Below are positions 1 to 6,728 of a DNA stretch of 10,092 nt, in pieces. Origin of the DNA: Desulfobulbaceae bacterium (GTDB taxonomy: Bacteria; Desulfobacterota; Desulfobulbia; Desulfobulbales; Desulfocapsaceae). Where the stretch lies: the NCBI GenBank assembly GCA_031256095.1, contig JAIRRG010000136.1, positions 1-10,092 of the forward strand, read 5' to 3'. A model generated the notes under the pieces. It was not told the origin of the DNA, ran no database searches, and saw only the letters and a program-made list of their open reading frames with translations. The stretch's first letter is position 1. The number at the start of each line of letters is the position of its first letter. A program made the position numbers and the translations under genes.

Positions 1-1
1 C

Positions 2-394
2 GCCGACCGTACCTTTTATGTGCTTGAAATCATTGGCAGCAAGATGCTCATTATGGTGCCAACCGCCGGCGCTACCTGCGGCCTGCGCGCTCTGGTGCCC
101 CAGGATCAGGTCGATGAGGTACTTGGCATCCTCGAAGACCGCAGCATCGGCCTGGAAGGACTGACCTGGAACCGGCGCTACCGCGAGTATATGGAGAAAA
201 TCAAGACCGGCTCACTGTTTGAGGTGGCGGCGGTGCTGCGCGACCTGTTCCTGCTCAGCATCGACAAAGACCTTTCTTATGGCGAAAAGAAAATGTTCGA
301 CACCGCCAAGAACCTGGTCGTCACCGAACTATCGCTGGTGCAGCGGGTCGACGAAAGCGCCGTCGCTCAACGTATTGAGCGGATTTTTTCCTGA
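2..394 (+). CDS. carD: CarD/CdnL-family transcription regulator, 5'-truncated by window edge
   Basis: The open frame runs into the left edge, so about 30-40 N-terminal residues are missing; 130 are visible and the family is usually about 160-170. CarD/CdnL proteins bind the RNA polymerase beta subunit through an N-terminal Tudor-like domain and stabilise the open promoter complex by contacting DNA near the -10 element. What is visible is the end of the beta-rich domain (ending in an IMVPT segment) and then the helical C-terminal domain. The WNRRYREYMEKIKTG stretch carries the conserved tryptophan (visible residue 56), followed by VAAVLRDL and the LSYGEKKMF segment, as in mycobacterial CarD. 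The GTG at 20 is internal, because family-like residues (RTFYV) precede it. The gene is followed after 17 nt by the rluD-type gene, a probable operon. Family assignment is strong; its promoters cannot be told from sequence. Confidence 0.88.
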   Translation, partial: ADRTFYVLEIIGSKMLIMVPTAGATCGLRALVPQDQVDEVLGILEDRSIGLEGLTWNRRYREYMEKIKTGSLFEVAAVLRDLFLLSIDKDLSYGEKKMFDTAKNLVVTELSLVQRVDESAVAQRIERIFS

Positions 395-411
395 CTTTTT
401 TAAACCGTTTT

Positions 412-1371
412 ATGCCTTCCCCGCCACCCGACGGCCAGGCCATCGACCTGACCGCCGATGCCGTCAGCGCCAGGCTACGGCTTGATCAGTTTCTGGCCTT
501 ACATATTCCTGACACTTCGCGGGCTGTTGTCGCCGCGGCGCTGCGCGCTGGAGCCCTGCTCGTCGACGGCCAAATAAAGAAATGCGGCCACCGGCTACGC
601 GGCGGCGAGCGCATCTGCGGCAAGCTGCCGGCCCCGCCGCCATCGCAACTGACTGCCGAAGAAATGCCCCTGACCATTGTCTACGAGGACGAAACCCTGC
701 TCATCATTATCAAACCGCCGGGTTTGGTTGTCCATCCCGGCAGCGGCAATCTGAGCGGAACCCTCGCTAACGGCCTGCTCCATCACCGCGCCTCCCTGCG
801 CGATGTCGGCGACGCCGCCCGGCCCGGCCTCGTGCACCGGCTCGACAAAGATACCTCCGGTTTATTGGTGGTGGCGAAAAATGAACGCGCCCACCGCTTG
901 CTGGTCGAACAATTCCAGCGCCGGCAGGTGAAAAAAGAATATCTGGCTCTGGCCCATGGTCATTTTACGGCCAAGGCCGGGCGCATTGAGGCGCCGATTG
1001 GCCGCCATCCGGTCAATCGGCAGAAAATGACAGTGCTGCCATCGGGGCGGCAGGCGGTCAGCAATTGGCAAGTGGAAGAGGAATTTACCGGCTTTGCCCT
1101 GTTACGGCTGCATATTGAAACCGGGCGTACCCATCAGATCCGCGTCCATCTCGCCCACCTCGGCAATCCAGTGGCCGGCGACCCGGTGTATGGCCGCGCC
1201 ACCGACGCCGCCCATTTTCCGCGGCAGATGCTGCACGCCGAGCGCCTGGCGTTCACCCATCCGCTGTCCGGGGCGGAAATGACCTTCACCGCTCCCCTGT
1301 GGCCGGATTTTCAGGCGGCGCTTGCGGCCTTGCGCCAGTCGGAGGCATTGGAACTGTCTTCCCGCCGATAA
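412..1371 (+). CDS. rluD: RluA/RluD-family 23S rRNA pseudouridine synthase
   Basis: A 319-residue protein, normal length for RluD. It isomerises uridine to pseudouridine in RNA; RluD itself acts on 23S rRNA helix 69 in the cytoplasm. An S4 RNA-binding domain covers roughly residues 20-75 (LRLDQFLA start, VDGQ turn). The catalytic domain follows, with DETLLIIIKPPGLVVHPG at about 93-110 and the signature HRLDKDTSG at 142-150. The catalytic aspartate is D145. The ETGRTHQIRVHL motif (236-247) and GDPVYG (256-261) complete the family pattern. The start is the ATG at 412; there is no clear Shine-Dalgarno sequence, and translation may be coupled to the carD gene ending 17 nt upstream. The HRLDKDTSG form favours RluD over RluC or RluA, but the exact target uridines cannot be fixed from sequence. 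Confidence 0.88.
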   Translation: MPSPPPDGQAIDLTADAVSARLRLDQFLALHIPDTSRAVVAAALRAGALLVDGQIKKCGHRLRGGERICGKLPAPPPSQLTAEEMPLTIVYEDETLLIIIKPPGLVVHPGSGNLSGTLANGLLHHRASLRDVGDAARPGLVHRLDKDTSGLLVVAKNERAHRLLVEQFQRRQVKKEYLALAHGHFTAKAGRIEAPIGRHPVNRQKMTVLPSGRQAVSNWQVEEEFTGFALLRLHIETGRTHQIRVHLAHLGNPVAGDPVYGRATDAAHFPRQMLHAERLAFTHPLSGAEMTFTAPLWPDFQAALAALRQSEALELSSRR

Positions 1372-1399
1372 TGTCATCTGAAAAACCGGGATCACAACT

Positions 1400-2365
1400 T
1401 TACCGCGTGGGTATGGCCGTCTTCCGCCCCAAAGCTCGATCAAAAAGTTCTTTCACTTCATCGTACAAATCAATTTGTCGCAAAGACACGGCCAGGAGAT
1501 CCGGCTCACGGAAAAAATCCTGGGTAAAGAGCAGTTCGGCAGCCTTTAGAAAAACATAAAAAGTTTCCGTCATCCCGCCGGTGAACATCTCGGAAATGAT
1601 GTTACTGATATTGGCTTCTTTGCGCCATGGCCGCAGCCGCTCGGCCCGCTGTAGCAATTTACTGACATAAAAAAACTGCGCATCACGAACATTTTCCAGC
1701 GTTTCGCCATGCCCAGGTAAAATCCGCCGTCCCTCCAGCGCCGCCAATTTGGCCAAGCTTTGGCAGTAGGCTTCATAATTATTGAAACGCCCGCCATTTA
1801 TCATATCCACTTCCAATACCGGCGTCTGAAACACGCCACGCAAGAGCGTATCGCCGGTTATGGCGAAATCGCCGGTCAAATAGACGAGATCGCTCTGTGA
1901 ATGGCCGGGACAGGCAATGAAATCCAAGCCAATGTTGCTAGGAAAATCCTGCTCTACCACCGTAATATCCTCCGGAAAGGAGGAAAAATTTCCCGGATCG
2001 ACGATGATCGCCAGCAGACGCTGGTAGTAGCGGTTGCTAAAACCCATTCCCTGCATGATGTCGCCCAGCAGGCGCAGATAGTCGTCGCGTTGGCGGGCTT
2101 TCAGATAATCGCGGTATGGGAAATAGACACGGGCGCCGCTCCTCGCCGCCAGCCAGGCGGCCAGGCCGTAATGGTCGTTATGGCTGTGAGTGACCAGGAT
2201 ATGGCATAGGCGGGAAAGATCGAAGGATTCCAGATAATAACGTTTCGTTTCCTCATTTGGCACCCCACAATCAATAAGGATCAAGCCGTCGGCGCTGTCA
2301 AGAGAATAGCAATTGACCGAGCCGATGGCATAGTCGGTATTGAGGCGATGGAGAACAGGCTGCAT
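1400..2365 (-). CDS. Metallo-beta-lactamase-fold hydrolase
   Basis: A 321-residue protein. It has the zinc-binding HxHxDH motif (THSHNDHYG; H60, H62, D64, H65), a third histidine in CPGHS (H155), the bridging aspartate in TGDT (D172) and a late histidine in LPGHGE (H219). This is the full metal site of an active metallo-beta-lactamase-fold hydrolase of the glyoxalase II/LACTB2 type. Residues from about 235 on form a helical C-terminal extension, as in LACTB2-like members. No signal peptide is seen, so it is probably cytoplasmic. The substrate is unknown; thioesters, phosphoesters and RNA are all used in this superfamily. A GGAG (minus strand, 2377-2380 on the + strand) lies 11 nt before the ATG. 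The gene converges on rluD and diverges from ybaK, so it is probably monocistronic. Confidence 0.85.
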   Translation of the reverse strand: MQPVLHRLNTDYAIGSVNCYSLDSADGLILIDCGVPNEETKRYYLESFDLSRLCHILVTHSHNDHYGLAAWLAARSGARVYFPYRDYLKARQRDDYLRLLGDIMQGMGFSNRYYQRLLAIIVDPGNFSSFPEDITVVEQDFPSNIGLDFIACPGHSQSDLVYLTGDFAITGDTLLRGVFQTPVLEVDMINGGRFNNYEAYCQSLAKLAALEGRRILPGHGETLENVRDAQFFYVSKLLQRAERLRPWRKEANISNIISEMFTGGMTETFYVFLKAAELLFTQDFFREPDLLAVSLRQIDLYDEVKELFDRALGRKTAIPTR

Positions 2366-2502
2366 AAATCACGAAACTCCAATACGATGGCATAAAACCG
2401 ACCATTGAGCGCGGCGGCGGGTGGACAAGAAAAACTGCGCGGGCAGGTTAATACAGATCGTGCCATCCGCCAAGAGAGGAAGCCCCTGCCGCCATCCCCG
2501 AA

Positions 2503-2516
2503 CCGGCTAAGGCCGG
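2503..2516. repeat. Short inverted repeat, CCGGC-TAAG-GCCGG
   Basis: Five-base arms around a 4-nt TAAG loop, 12 nt upstream of the 14-bp palindrome. No T-run follows, so it is not an intrinsic terminator. It could be a protein-binding dyad or a leader hairpin. Confidence 0.4.
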
Positions 2517-2528
2517 AAGAGGAAATAA

Positions 2529-2542
2529 CCGCGCCGGCGCGG
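2529..2542. repeat. 14-bp perfect palindrome upstream of ybaK
   Basis: CCGCGCCGGCGCGG is its own reverse complement over all 14 bases. It lies in the divergent intergenic region, 35 nt before the ybaK ribosome-binding site. It could be an operator or chance in GC-rich DNA; no regulator is suggested by the sequence. Confidence 0.45.
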
Positions 2543-2577
2543 GCGTCTTCGCCGGAATCATGATATTTTCTGAGAAA

Positions 2578-2583
2578 AAGGAG
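2578..2583 (+). promoter_or_regulatory. Ribosome-binding site of ybaK
   Basis: AAGGAG with a 6-nt spacer before the ATG at 2590. It decides the start: the in-frame ATG at 2560 lies upstream of it, has no comparable site, and would add ten residues absent from family members. Confidence 0.85.
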
Positions 2584-2589
2584 ACAGTC

Positions 2590-3054
2590 ATGACCCCGGC
2601 GATTACTGCTGCCCAACAAAGCGGCGTTTCTTTTGTCATTCATCAATTCCGGCACGACCCGAAAAGCCAGTCCTATGCCTTGGAGGCGGCGGAAAAGCTG
2701 GGGCGCGACCGGCAGCAGATTTACAAAACCCTGATCGTTCAGCTCGATGGCGGCGAACTGGCGGTGGCGATGTTGCCGGCGGCGCTGACGCTCTCCCTCA
2801 AGACCCTGGCCAAGGCCGCCGAAGCGCGCAAGGCCACCATGGCCCCACCGGCCCTGGCCGAAAAAACCACCGGTTACGTTGTCGGCGGCATTAGTCCGTT
2901 GGGCCAGAAGAAACGCCTGCGCGCCTTTCTCCATGAGGCGGCGCTCGAACAGAGCGGCATCCTGATCAGTGCTGGGCGCCGCGGTTTGGAAATCGAGTTG
3001 GCGCCCGCCGACCTGCTGCGTCTGACCGGGGCCATCGCCACGCTGCTCGCCTGA
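2590..3054 (+). CDS. ybaK: Cys-tRNA(Pro)/Cys-tRNA(Cys) deacylase YbaK
   Basis: A 154-residue protein (E. coli YbaK is 159). It is a trans-editing enzyme that hydrolyses Cys-tRNA(Pro) mischarged by prolyl-tRNA synthetase, protecting proline codons from cysteine. The match to E. coli YbaK runs end to end: MTPA start, FxIHxxxHDP (15-24), QxYKTL (43-48) with the essential lysine at K46 as in E. coli, TGYxVGGISPLGQKKRL (94-110) and GxRGLxIEL (129-137). No membrane segment or extra domain is present, so it is the free-standing form, not fused to ProRS. It is transcribed divergently from the hydrolase gene. The carboxylase genes follow 139 nt later with their own candidate promoter, so ybaK may be a single-gene unit. 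Confidence 0.93.
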   Translation: MTPAITAAQQSGVSFVIHQFRHDPKSQSYALEAAEKLGRDRQQIYKTLIVQLDGGELAVAMLPAALTLSLKTLAKAAEARKATMAPPALAEKTTGYVVGGISPLGQKKRLRAFLHEAALEQSGILISAGRRGLEIELAPADLLRLTGAIATLLA

Positions 3055-3089
3055 CGTCGTCGCCAGCGACCACCGCCTCCCGATTTCCC

Positions 3090-3109
3090 GTTGCCATTCC
3101 TAAGGCAAC
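3090..3109. repeat. Dyad GTTGCC-N8-GGCAAC over the candidate promoter
   Basis: Perfect 6-base arms (3090-3095 and 3104-3109) around ATTCCTAA, laid over the -35 box and spacer of the candidate promoter. That placement would suit a repressor site. No T-run follows, so it is not a terminator for ybaK. Confidence 0.4.
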
Positions 3110-3119
3110 ACTGTATCGT
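3091..3119 (+). promoter_or_regulatory. Candidate sigma-70-type promoter for the carboxylase genes
   Basis: A TTGCCA -35 box (3091-3096; 5 of 6 consensus bases), a 17-nt spacer and a TATCGT -10 box (3114-3119; 4 of 6). It would start transcription near 3126, giving a leader of about 70 nt before the GTG start. An inverted repeat (3090-3109) overlaps the -35 box and spacer. Confidence 0.45.
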
Positions 3120-3131
3120 CGTAAAATGATA

Positions 3132-3147
3132 TTGGCGGTTTCGCCAA
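3132..3147 (+). repeat. Leader hairpin TTGGCG-GTTT-CGCCAA
   Basis: A 6-bp perfect stem with a 4-nt loop, just downstream of the predicted transcription start and 34 nt before the ribosome-binding site at 3182-3188. It may protect the 5' end of the mRNA. It is too small to suggest a riboswitch. Confidence 0.35.
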
Positions 3148-3193
3148 GGGTTTCACAAGGCCGCGCTCAAGAGTCGCAGGCAAGGAGGACGAT

Positions 3194-4645
3194 GTGACCA
3201 TAACAAAGAAAAAGATTCTTGTCGCCAACCGTGGCGAAATAGCCATCCGCATTATACGCGCCATCCAAGAGTTGGGATATGAGGCGGTGGCGATTTATGA
3301 GAAACCGGATGCCCGCTCGCTGCACATCCGGCTGGCGCACGAGGCTGTCTTGTTGGGAAACGGGCCGCGCCGCGACTATCTGAACATCGCGAAGATCATT
3401 CGCGCCGCTCAGGCGACAGGAGCGCAGGCCATCCATCCCGGCTACGGTTTTCTCGCCGAAAATCCTTTGTTCGCCAAATACTGCGAAGATGCCGGACTGA
3501 TTTTCATCGGCCCGTCTTCGAAAGTGATCGCCGATCTCGGCAACAAAGTCGTCGCCCGGCAAATCATGGCCTCCCACGGCATCCCAATGGTGCCGGGCAC
3601 GGCCAATCTGCCGCAGGGGCCCCAGGGGGAGGAGGACGCCCTGGCCTTTGCCGCCCAATACGGCTATCCGGTGATGCTGAAGGCGACCGCTGGCGGTGGC
3701 GGGCGCGGCATCCGCCGTGTCGATTCGGAGCAGCAGATGTTTGACCAGCTTCCCATTGCCCGCGCCGAAGCCTTGGCCGCCTTCAACGACGATTCAGTCT
3801 ACCTGGAAAAATTGGTGCTGAACCCAAAACACGTCGAAGTACAGATCCTCGCCGACCACTACGGCAAAACCCTGCATCTGGGCACACGAGACTGCTCAAT
3901 CCAGCGACGCAATCAAAAGCTGATCGAAATCGCGCCGTCGATGGTCAGCAAACCGGAGCTCCTGGAAGAAATCTGCCATACGGCGGTCAAGGCCGCCCGC
4001 GCCGCTGGCTATACCAACGCCGGCACCGTTGAGTTTCTTATCGACCAAAACTACAACTATTATTTCATGGAGATCAACACCCGGATTCAGGTCGAGCACA
4101 CAGTCACCGAGATGATTACGGGCATTGATATTGTCAGGAAACAGATTCAGCTGGCCTTCGGCGAGCCGCTGGATCTTGAACAGGAGGATATTCGGCCTCG
4201 CGGTCATGCCATCGAGCTGCGCATCAACGCCGAAGACCCGAAAAACAATTTCATGCCGGAAGGCGGCAAACAGGTGCTGGTCTACCGTTCACCTGGCGGT
4301 TTCGGCGTCCGCCTGGACGGCATCGTCCATCAAGGTTACCAAATCCCGGAAGTCTACGACTCTTTGCTGGTCAAGATGACGGTGCATGGTTTCACCTGGG
4401 ACGAGACCGTCAACCGCTGCCGCCGCTGCCTGCAGAACTTTGTCATTGCTGGGCCAAAGACAACGATCCCGTTTTACATGAATATCGTCGAGGAACCGGA
4501 TTTCATCGCTGGCAATTTTGACACCTCCTACCTGGAGACCCATCCGCAACTGTTTTACTACGACGAGGACAAAAGCGATGTGAGCAAGCTGTCGAAATTC
4601 ATCACCGAGATTCACTATCGCAAACACAACCCCTTCTCGTCTTAA
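3194..4645 (+). CDS. pycA: Biotin carboxylase subunit of a two-subunit pyruvate-carboxylase-type enzyme
   Basis: A 483-residue cytoplasmic ATP-grasp enzyme that carboxylates biotin from ATP and bicarbonate. The N-terminal lobe begins KKILVANRGEIAIRI (6-20). HPGYGFLAEN lies at 81-90, the ATP-binding glycine loop KATAGGGGRG at 163-172, HVEVQ at 213-217, and the catalytic MEINTRIQVEH at 292-302 (E293, R297, Q299, E301 match the E. coli AccC active site with an offset of five). The start is the GTG at 3194, with AAGGAGG 5 nt upstream; an ATG two bases earlier is followed at once by TGA. The protein is longer than E. coli AccC (449). Its tail (DTSYLETHPQLF, then KLSKFI) resembles the end of the biotin carboxylase domain of single-chain pyruvate carboxylase. 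The carboxyltransferase gene follows 32 nt later. A role as acetyl-CoA carboxylase subunit is possible but less likely given that neighbour. Confidence 0.85.
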   Translation: MTITKKKILVANRGEIAIRIIRAIQELGYEAVAIYEKPDARSLHIRLAHEAVLLGNGPRRDYLNIAKIIRAAQATGAQAIHPGYGFLAENPLFAKYCEDAGLIFIGPSSKVIADLGNKVVARQIMASHGIPMVPGTANLPQGPQGEEDALAFAAQYGYPVMLKATAGGGGRGIRRVDSEQQMFDQLPIARAEALAAFNDDSVYLEKLVLNPKHVEVQILADHYGKTLHLGTRDCSIQRRNQKLIEIAPSMVSKPELLEEICHTAVKAARAAGYTNAGTVEFLIDQNYNYYFMEINTRIQVEHTVTEMITGIDIVRKQIQLAFGEPLDLEQEDIRPRGHAIELRINAEDPKNNFMPEGGKQVLVYRSPGGFGVRLDGIVHQGYQIPEVYDSLLVKMTVHGFTWDETVNRCRRCLQNFVIAGPKTTIPFYMNIVEEPDFIAGNFDTSYLETHPQLFYYDEDKSDVSKLSKFITEIHYRKHNPFSS

Positions 4646-4667
4646 TTTTCGCCGAATATTTTGCAGT

Positions 4668-4674
4668 GAGGAAG
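4668..4674 (+). promoter_or_regulatory. Ribosome-binding site that sets the carboxyltransferase start
   Basis: GAGGAAG lies just before the ATG at 4678 (GAGGA with a 5-nt gap). A GTG at 4666 in the same frame overlaps this site and has no site of its own, so the ATG is the better start. Confidence 0.7.
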
Positions 4675-4677
4675 ATA

Positions 4678-6585
4678 ATGGAACGAATACATCAGGGCTG
4701 CCAGCCCGCTGAAGTTATAGAGCGCCTACGACAAGCCAAGGGCTACTACATCACCAACACCGCCCGCGACATGTCGCAGTCGGATTACAAAAACCGCATC
4801 CTGCTGCACACCGAGCTTCTGGCCGCGCCCAGCCGCGAACGGGCCGGGTATTTTTCGTTGGAAATCACCGGTGGGGCTTCAGTGCACGTCGATATGCTGC
4901 GCAAGCAAGTAGACCCCTTCGTCAAGCTGCGACTGATACGCCAAGCTATGCCAACAACGATGTTTCAAACCCTGTGCCGCGGCGTCAACCTGTTTGGCTA
5001 TCGGCCTTACCCGCAAAACGTCATTCGTCTGACCGTGCGGGAATTCGCCCACTATGTCGATGTCTGGCGTACCTTTGATTTTCTTAATCATGTGCCGAAC
5101 ATGACGGCGGTTTTTGAGGAAGTCGCCTTGGCCGGAAAAATCAACGAACCCTGCATTTGTTTTTCCACCGGGCCGGAACATACCGACCAATTTTACGTGA
5201 ACAAGGTGGCGGAAATTCTCGATGTCACGGGGCCAGATATCATCCTGGCCATCAAAAACCATGGCGGCCTTGGCACGCCAAAGCGTATCGGCCAGCTCGT
5301 CGATGCGATCAAACAACGTTTTCCCGACCTGCCGGTACATTACCATGGCCACAACACCGACGGCAACGACATCGGTCGGATCGTGGCGGCGGTACGCTAT
5401 GGCGCCGTGATTGTCGACGCTTCCGACGCCGCTTTTACGGGATATTACGGGCCGCCACCGGTGCTGACCGTTATGCAAACGTTGAAAGAAGAAGGCTATG
5501 CGGCGATTGGCCTCGACGAGGCGGCAATTATTGAAACCTCCGACATCCTAACTAGTCAGCGTGGCTACTATGAGCAGTTTGAATCACAGATCCGAGGTTT
5601 TCAGCCAACGGTGCAGACCCACAAACTGCCAGGCGGCGCCATGGGGTCCAGCCTGGAGCAGGCGGTCAAGGGCGGCTTTCTCAACAAGGTGCCGGAAATC
5701 CTCAACAAAGAACTGCCGAGGGTGCAGCGGGAACTGGGCAACTACTGGTCGGTGACGCCCGGCTCGCAGATCCTGTGGACAACGGCGGTCAGCAATGTCC
5801 TGTCCGGCGAGCGCTACAGCAATCCATCCGGCGACCTGCGCAACCTTTTGCTTGGCAAATACGGTCCCTTTCCCTTTTACCAGCCGGAGGAATGGATTTA
5901 CCAGAAGGTACTAGGCGACAACTGGCGGCAAGTGTTGGCAAACGACAGCGGCTTGAGCGAAATCCCCGATGTCGATTTAGCTCAGGAAAAGGCCGAACTC
6001 CACGAAAAAATGGGGGCGGAACCGAACAACCAGCAACTGGTTCTTTATCTGCAATACCCGAAGGACGCCATCGACTTCTTCAAGTTCCAGGAAGAGTATG
6101 GGCAGGTGCATGTGCTGCCGCCGTCAATCTTTTTCAAATCCGGCGGCTTTGAAATCGGCCAGACTCTGTACTTCACCGATCCCCACGGCAAGGAGCCTAT
6201 CATTGAGTTCGGGCCTTCTCCCGTCGACGATACCGGCGTCACGCGGGTTTTTATGAACGTCGATCATTACCAACGGGTCTATAACTTCCAACCGGAGCAC
6301 TCCGCTGTGGCCAACGAGACCGCCGTCAAATTGAGTAAGGAAGAAATCCTGGATCTGGCCAGCGCTGGCGATGTGCGGGCATCGTTTTCCGGGGCGGTCT
6401 ATGAGGTCAGCGTCAAGGAAGGCCAGGAAGTCGCGAAGGGCGATCGGCTGGTGGTGTTGGAAGCAATGAAGATGCAGACGCCGATTTTAAGCGAAGTCAC
6501 CGGTATCGTTACCAACATCACGGTGAAAACCGGCAGCAGTTTGCATGCCGGTGACCGGATTCTGAAAATTGATCCGGTCGCATAA
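4678..6585 (+). CDS. Divergent carboxyltransferase plus biotin-carrier subunit (PycB/OadA-like)
   Basis: A 635-residue protein with three regions. (1) A carboxyltransferase TIM barrel, about 20-300: metal ligands are inferred as D31 (RDMSQS), K193 (AIKNHGG; the lysine carboxylated in the family), H223 and H225; CRGVNLFGY (100-108) is kept. (2) A conserved C-terminal carboxylase region, about 310-540, with LPGG (317-320), VTPGSQI (359-365), YGPFPF and GVTRVFMNV. (3) A biotinyl domain, about 565-635, with EAMKM and biotin lysine K598. It should accept carboxybiotin made by the preceding gene product and carboxylate an acceptor, classically pyruvate to oxaloacetate. Oddities: the usual IKDMAGL is IKNHGGL, HTHDTSG is HGHNTDG, and the loop normally holding the catalytic Thr (TSQP) reads YGPP (257-260). 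The acceptor is therefore uncertain; 2-oxoacid or acyl-CoA transcarboxylation or decarboxylation are alternatives. No membrane segment is seen. A terminator follows. Confidence 0.8.
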   Translation: MERIHQGCQPAEVIERLRQAKGYYITNTARDMSQSDYKNRILLHTELLAAPSRERAGYFSLEITGGASVHVDMLRKQVDPFVKLRLIRQAMPTTMFQTLCRGVNLFGYRPYPQNVIRLTVREFAHYVDVWRTFDFLNHVPNMTAVFEEVALAGKINEPCICFSTGPEHTDQFYVNKVAEILDVTGPDIILAIKNHGGLGTPKRIGQLVDAIKQRFPDLPVHYHGHNTDGNDIGRIVAAVRYGAVIVDASDAAFTGYYGPPPVLTVMQTLKEEGYAAIGLDEAAIIETSDILTSQRGYYEQFESQIRGFQPTVQTHKLPGGAMGSSLEQAVKGGFLNKVPEILNKELPRVQRELGNYWSVTPGSQILWTTAVSNVLSGERYSNPSGDLRNLLLGKYGPFPFYQPEEWIYQKVLGDNWRQVLANDSGLSEIPDVDLAQEKAELHEKMGAEPNNQQLVLYLQYPKDAIDFFKFQEEYGQVHVLPPSIFFKSGGFEIGQTLYFTDPHGKEPIIEFGPSPVDDTGVTRVFMNVDHYQRVYNFQPEHSAVANETAVKLSKEEILDLASAGDVRASFSGAVYEVSVKEGQEVAKGDRLVVLEAMKMQTPILSEVTGIVTNITVKTGSSLHAGDRILKIDPVA

Positions 6586-6596
6586 AGCGCTTGGCG

Positions 6597-6663
6597 CCGC
6601 TGGCGCCACCGGCGCGTGTGATACCCTGAAAAATTGGCACGCACCATGGCGCCAGCGGTTTTT
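6597..6663 (+). terminator. Strong intrinsic terminator of the carboxylase operon
   Basis: Two perfect 12-base arms, CCGCTGGCGCCA (6597-6608) and TGGCGCCAGCGG (6647-6658), are followed directly by TTTTT (6659-6663). The stem can extend inward through GGCGCGTG (6611-6618) against CACGCACC (6638-6645), with one mismatch and a small bulge. It begins 12 nt after the carboxyltransferase stop. There is no A-run on the left side, so it works in one direction only. Confidence 0.88.
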
Positions 6664-6700
6664 GTATAAAAAATTATGTTTCTAATTGTCACTTTTTCTT

Positions 6701-6728
6701 AATACCGAGGCCGCTTTGCCGAGGTATT
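6701..6728 (+). repeat. Hairpin with symmetric GA/GA internal loop
   Basis: AATACC-GA-GGC, loop CGCTTT, GCC-GA-GGTATT: six pairs, a 2x2 internal loop that would form tandem G-A pairs, three more pairs and a 6-nt loop. TTTTACTGCTTTTT follows. It could be a back-up terminator, the 3' end of a small RNA, or a structured RNA element. Confidence 0.45.

Larger units (their letters stand above)
2366..2589. other. Divergent intergenic region between the hydrolase gene and ybaK
   Basis: A 224-nt noncoding stretch that should hold the promoters of both flanking genes. No convincing -35/-10 pair is visible on either strand. It contains a short hairpin (2503-2516) and a 14-bp perfect palindrome (2529-2542). 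The open frames crossing it match no family. Confidence 0.5.

Noticed and set aside
2560..2589. Earlier ATG start for ybaK
   Set aside because: The strong AAGGAG is downstream of it, and the family begins at MTPA from the ATG at 2590, which also puts the catalytic lysine at position 46 as in E. coli.
2281..2934. Minus-strand open frame of 217 codons across ybaK and the intergenic region
   Set aside because: It overlaps both ybaK and the start of the hydrolase gene, and its composition is that of antisense GC-rich DNA.
3194..4645. Acetyl-CoA carboxylase AccC as the primary call
   Set aside because: The C-terminal tail is longer than AccC and resembles pyruvate carboxylase, and the next gene is a carboxyltransferase with its own biotin domain, not accB.
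4879..5478. Minus-strand open frame of 199 codons opposite the carboxyltransferase
   Set aside because: It is fully antisense to the barrel domain with its conserved motifs, with no ribosome-binding site or recognisable product.
6701..6728. Kink-turn or known riboswitch
   Set aside because: The GA/GA loop is symmetric and lacks the three-nucleotide bulge of a kink-turn. No known riboswitch core is recognisable, and the hairpin is over 200 nt upstream of the predicted promoter of the next gene.
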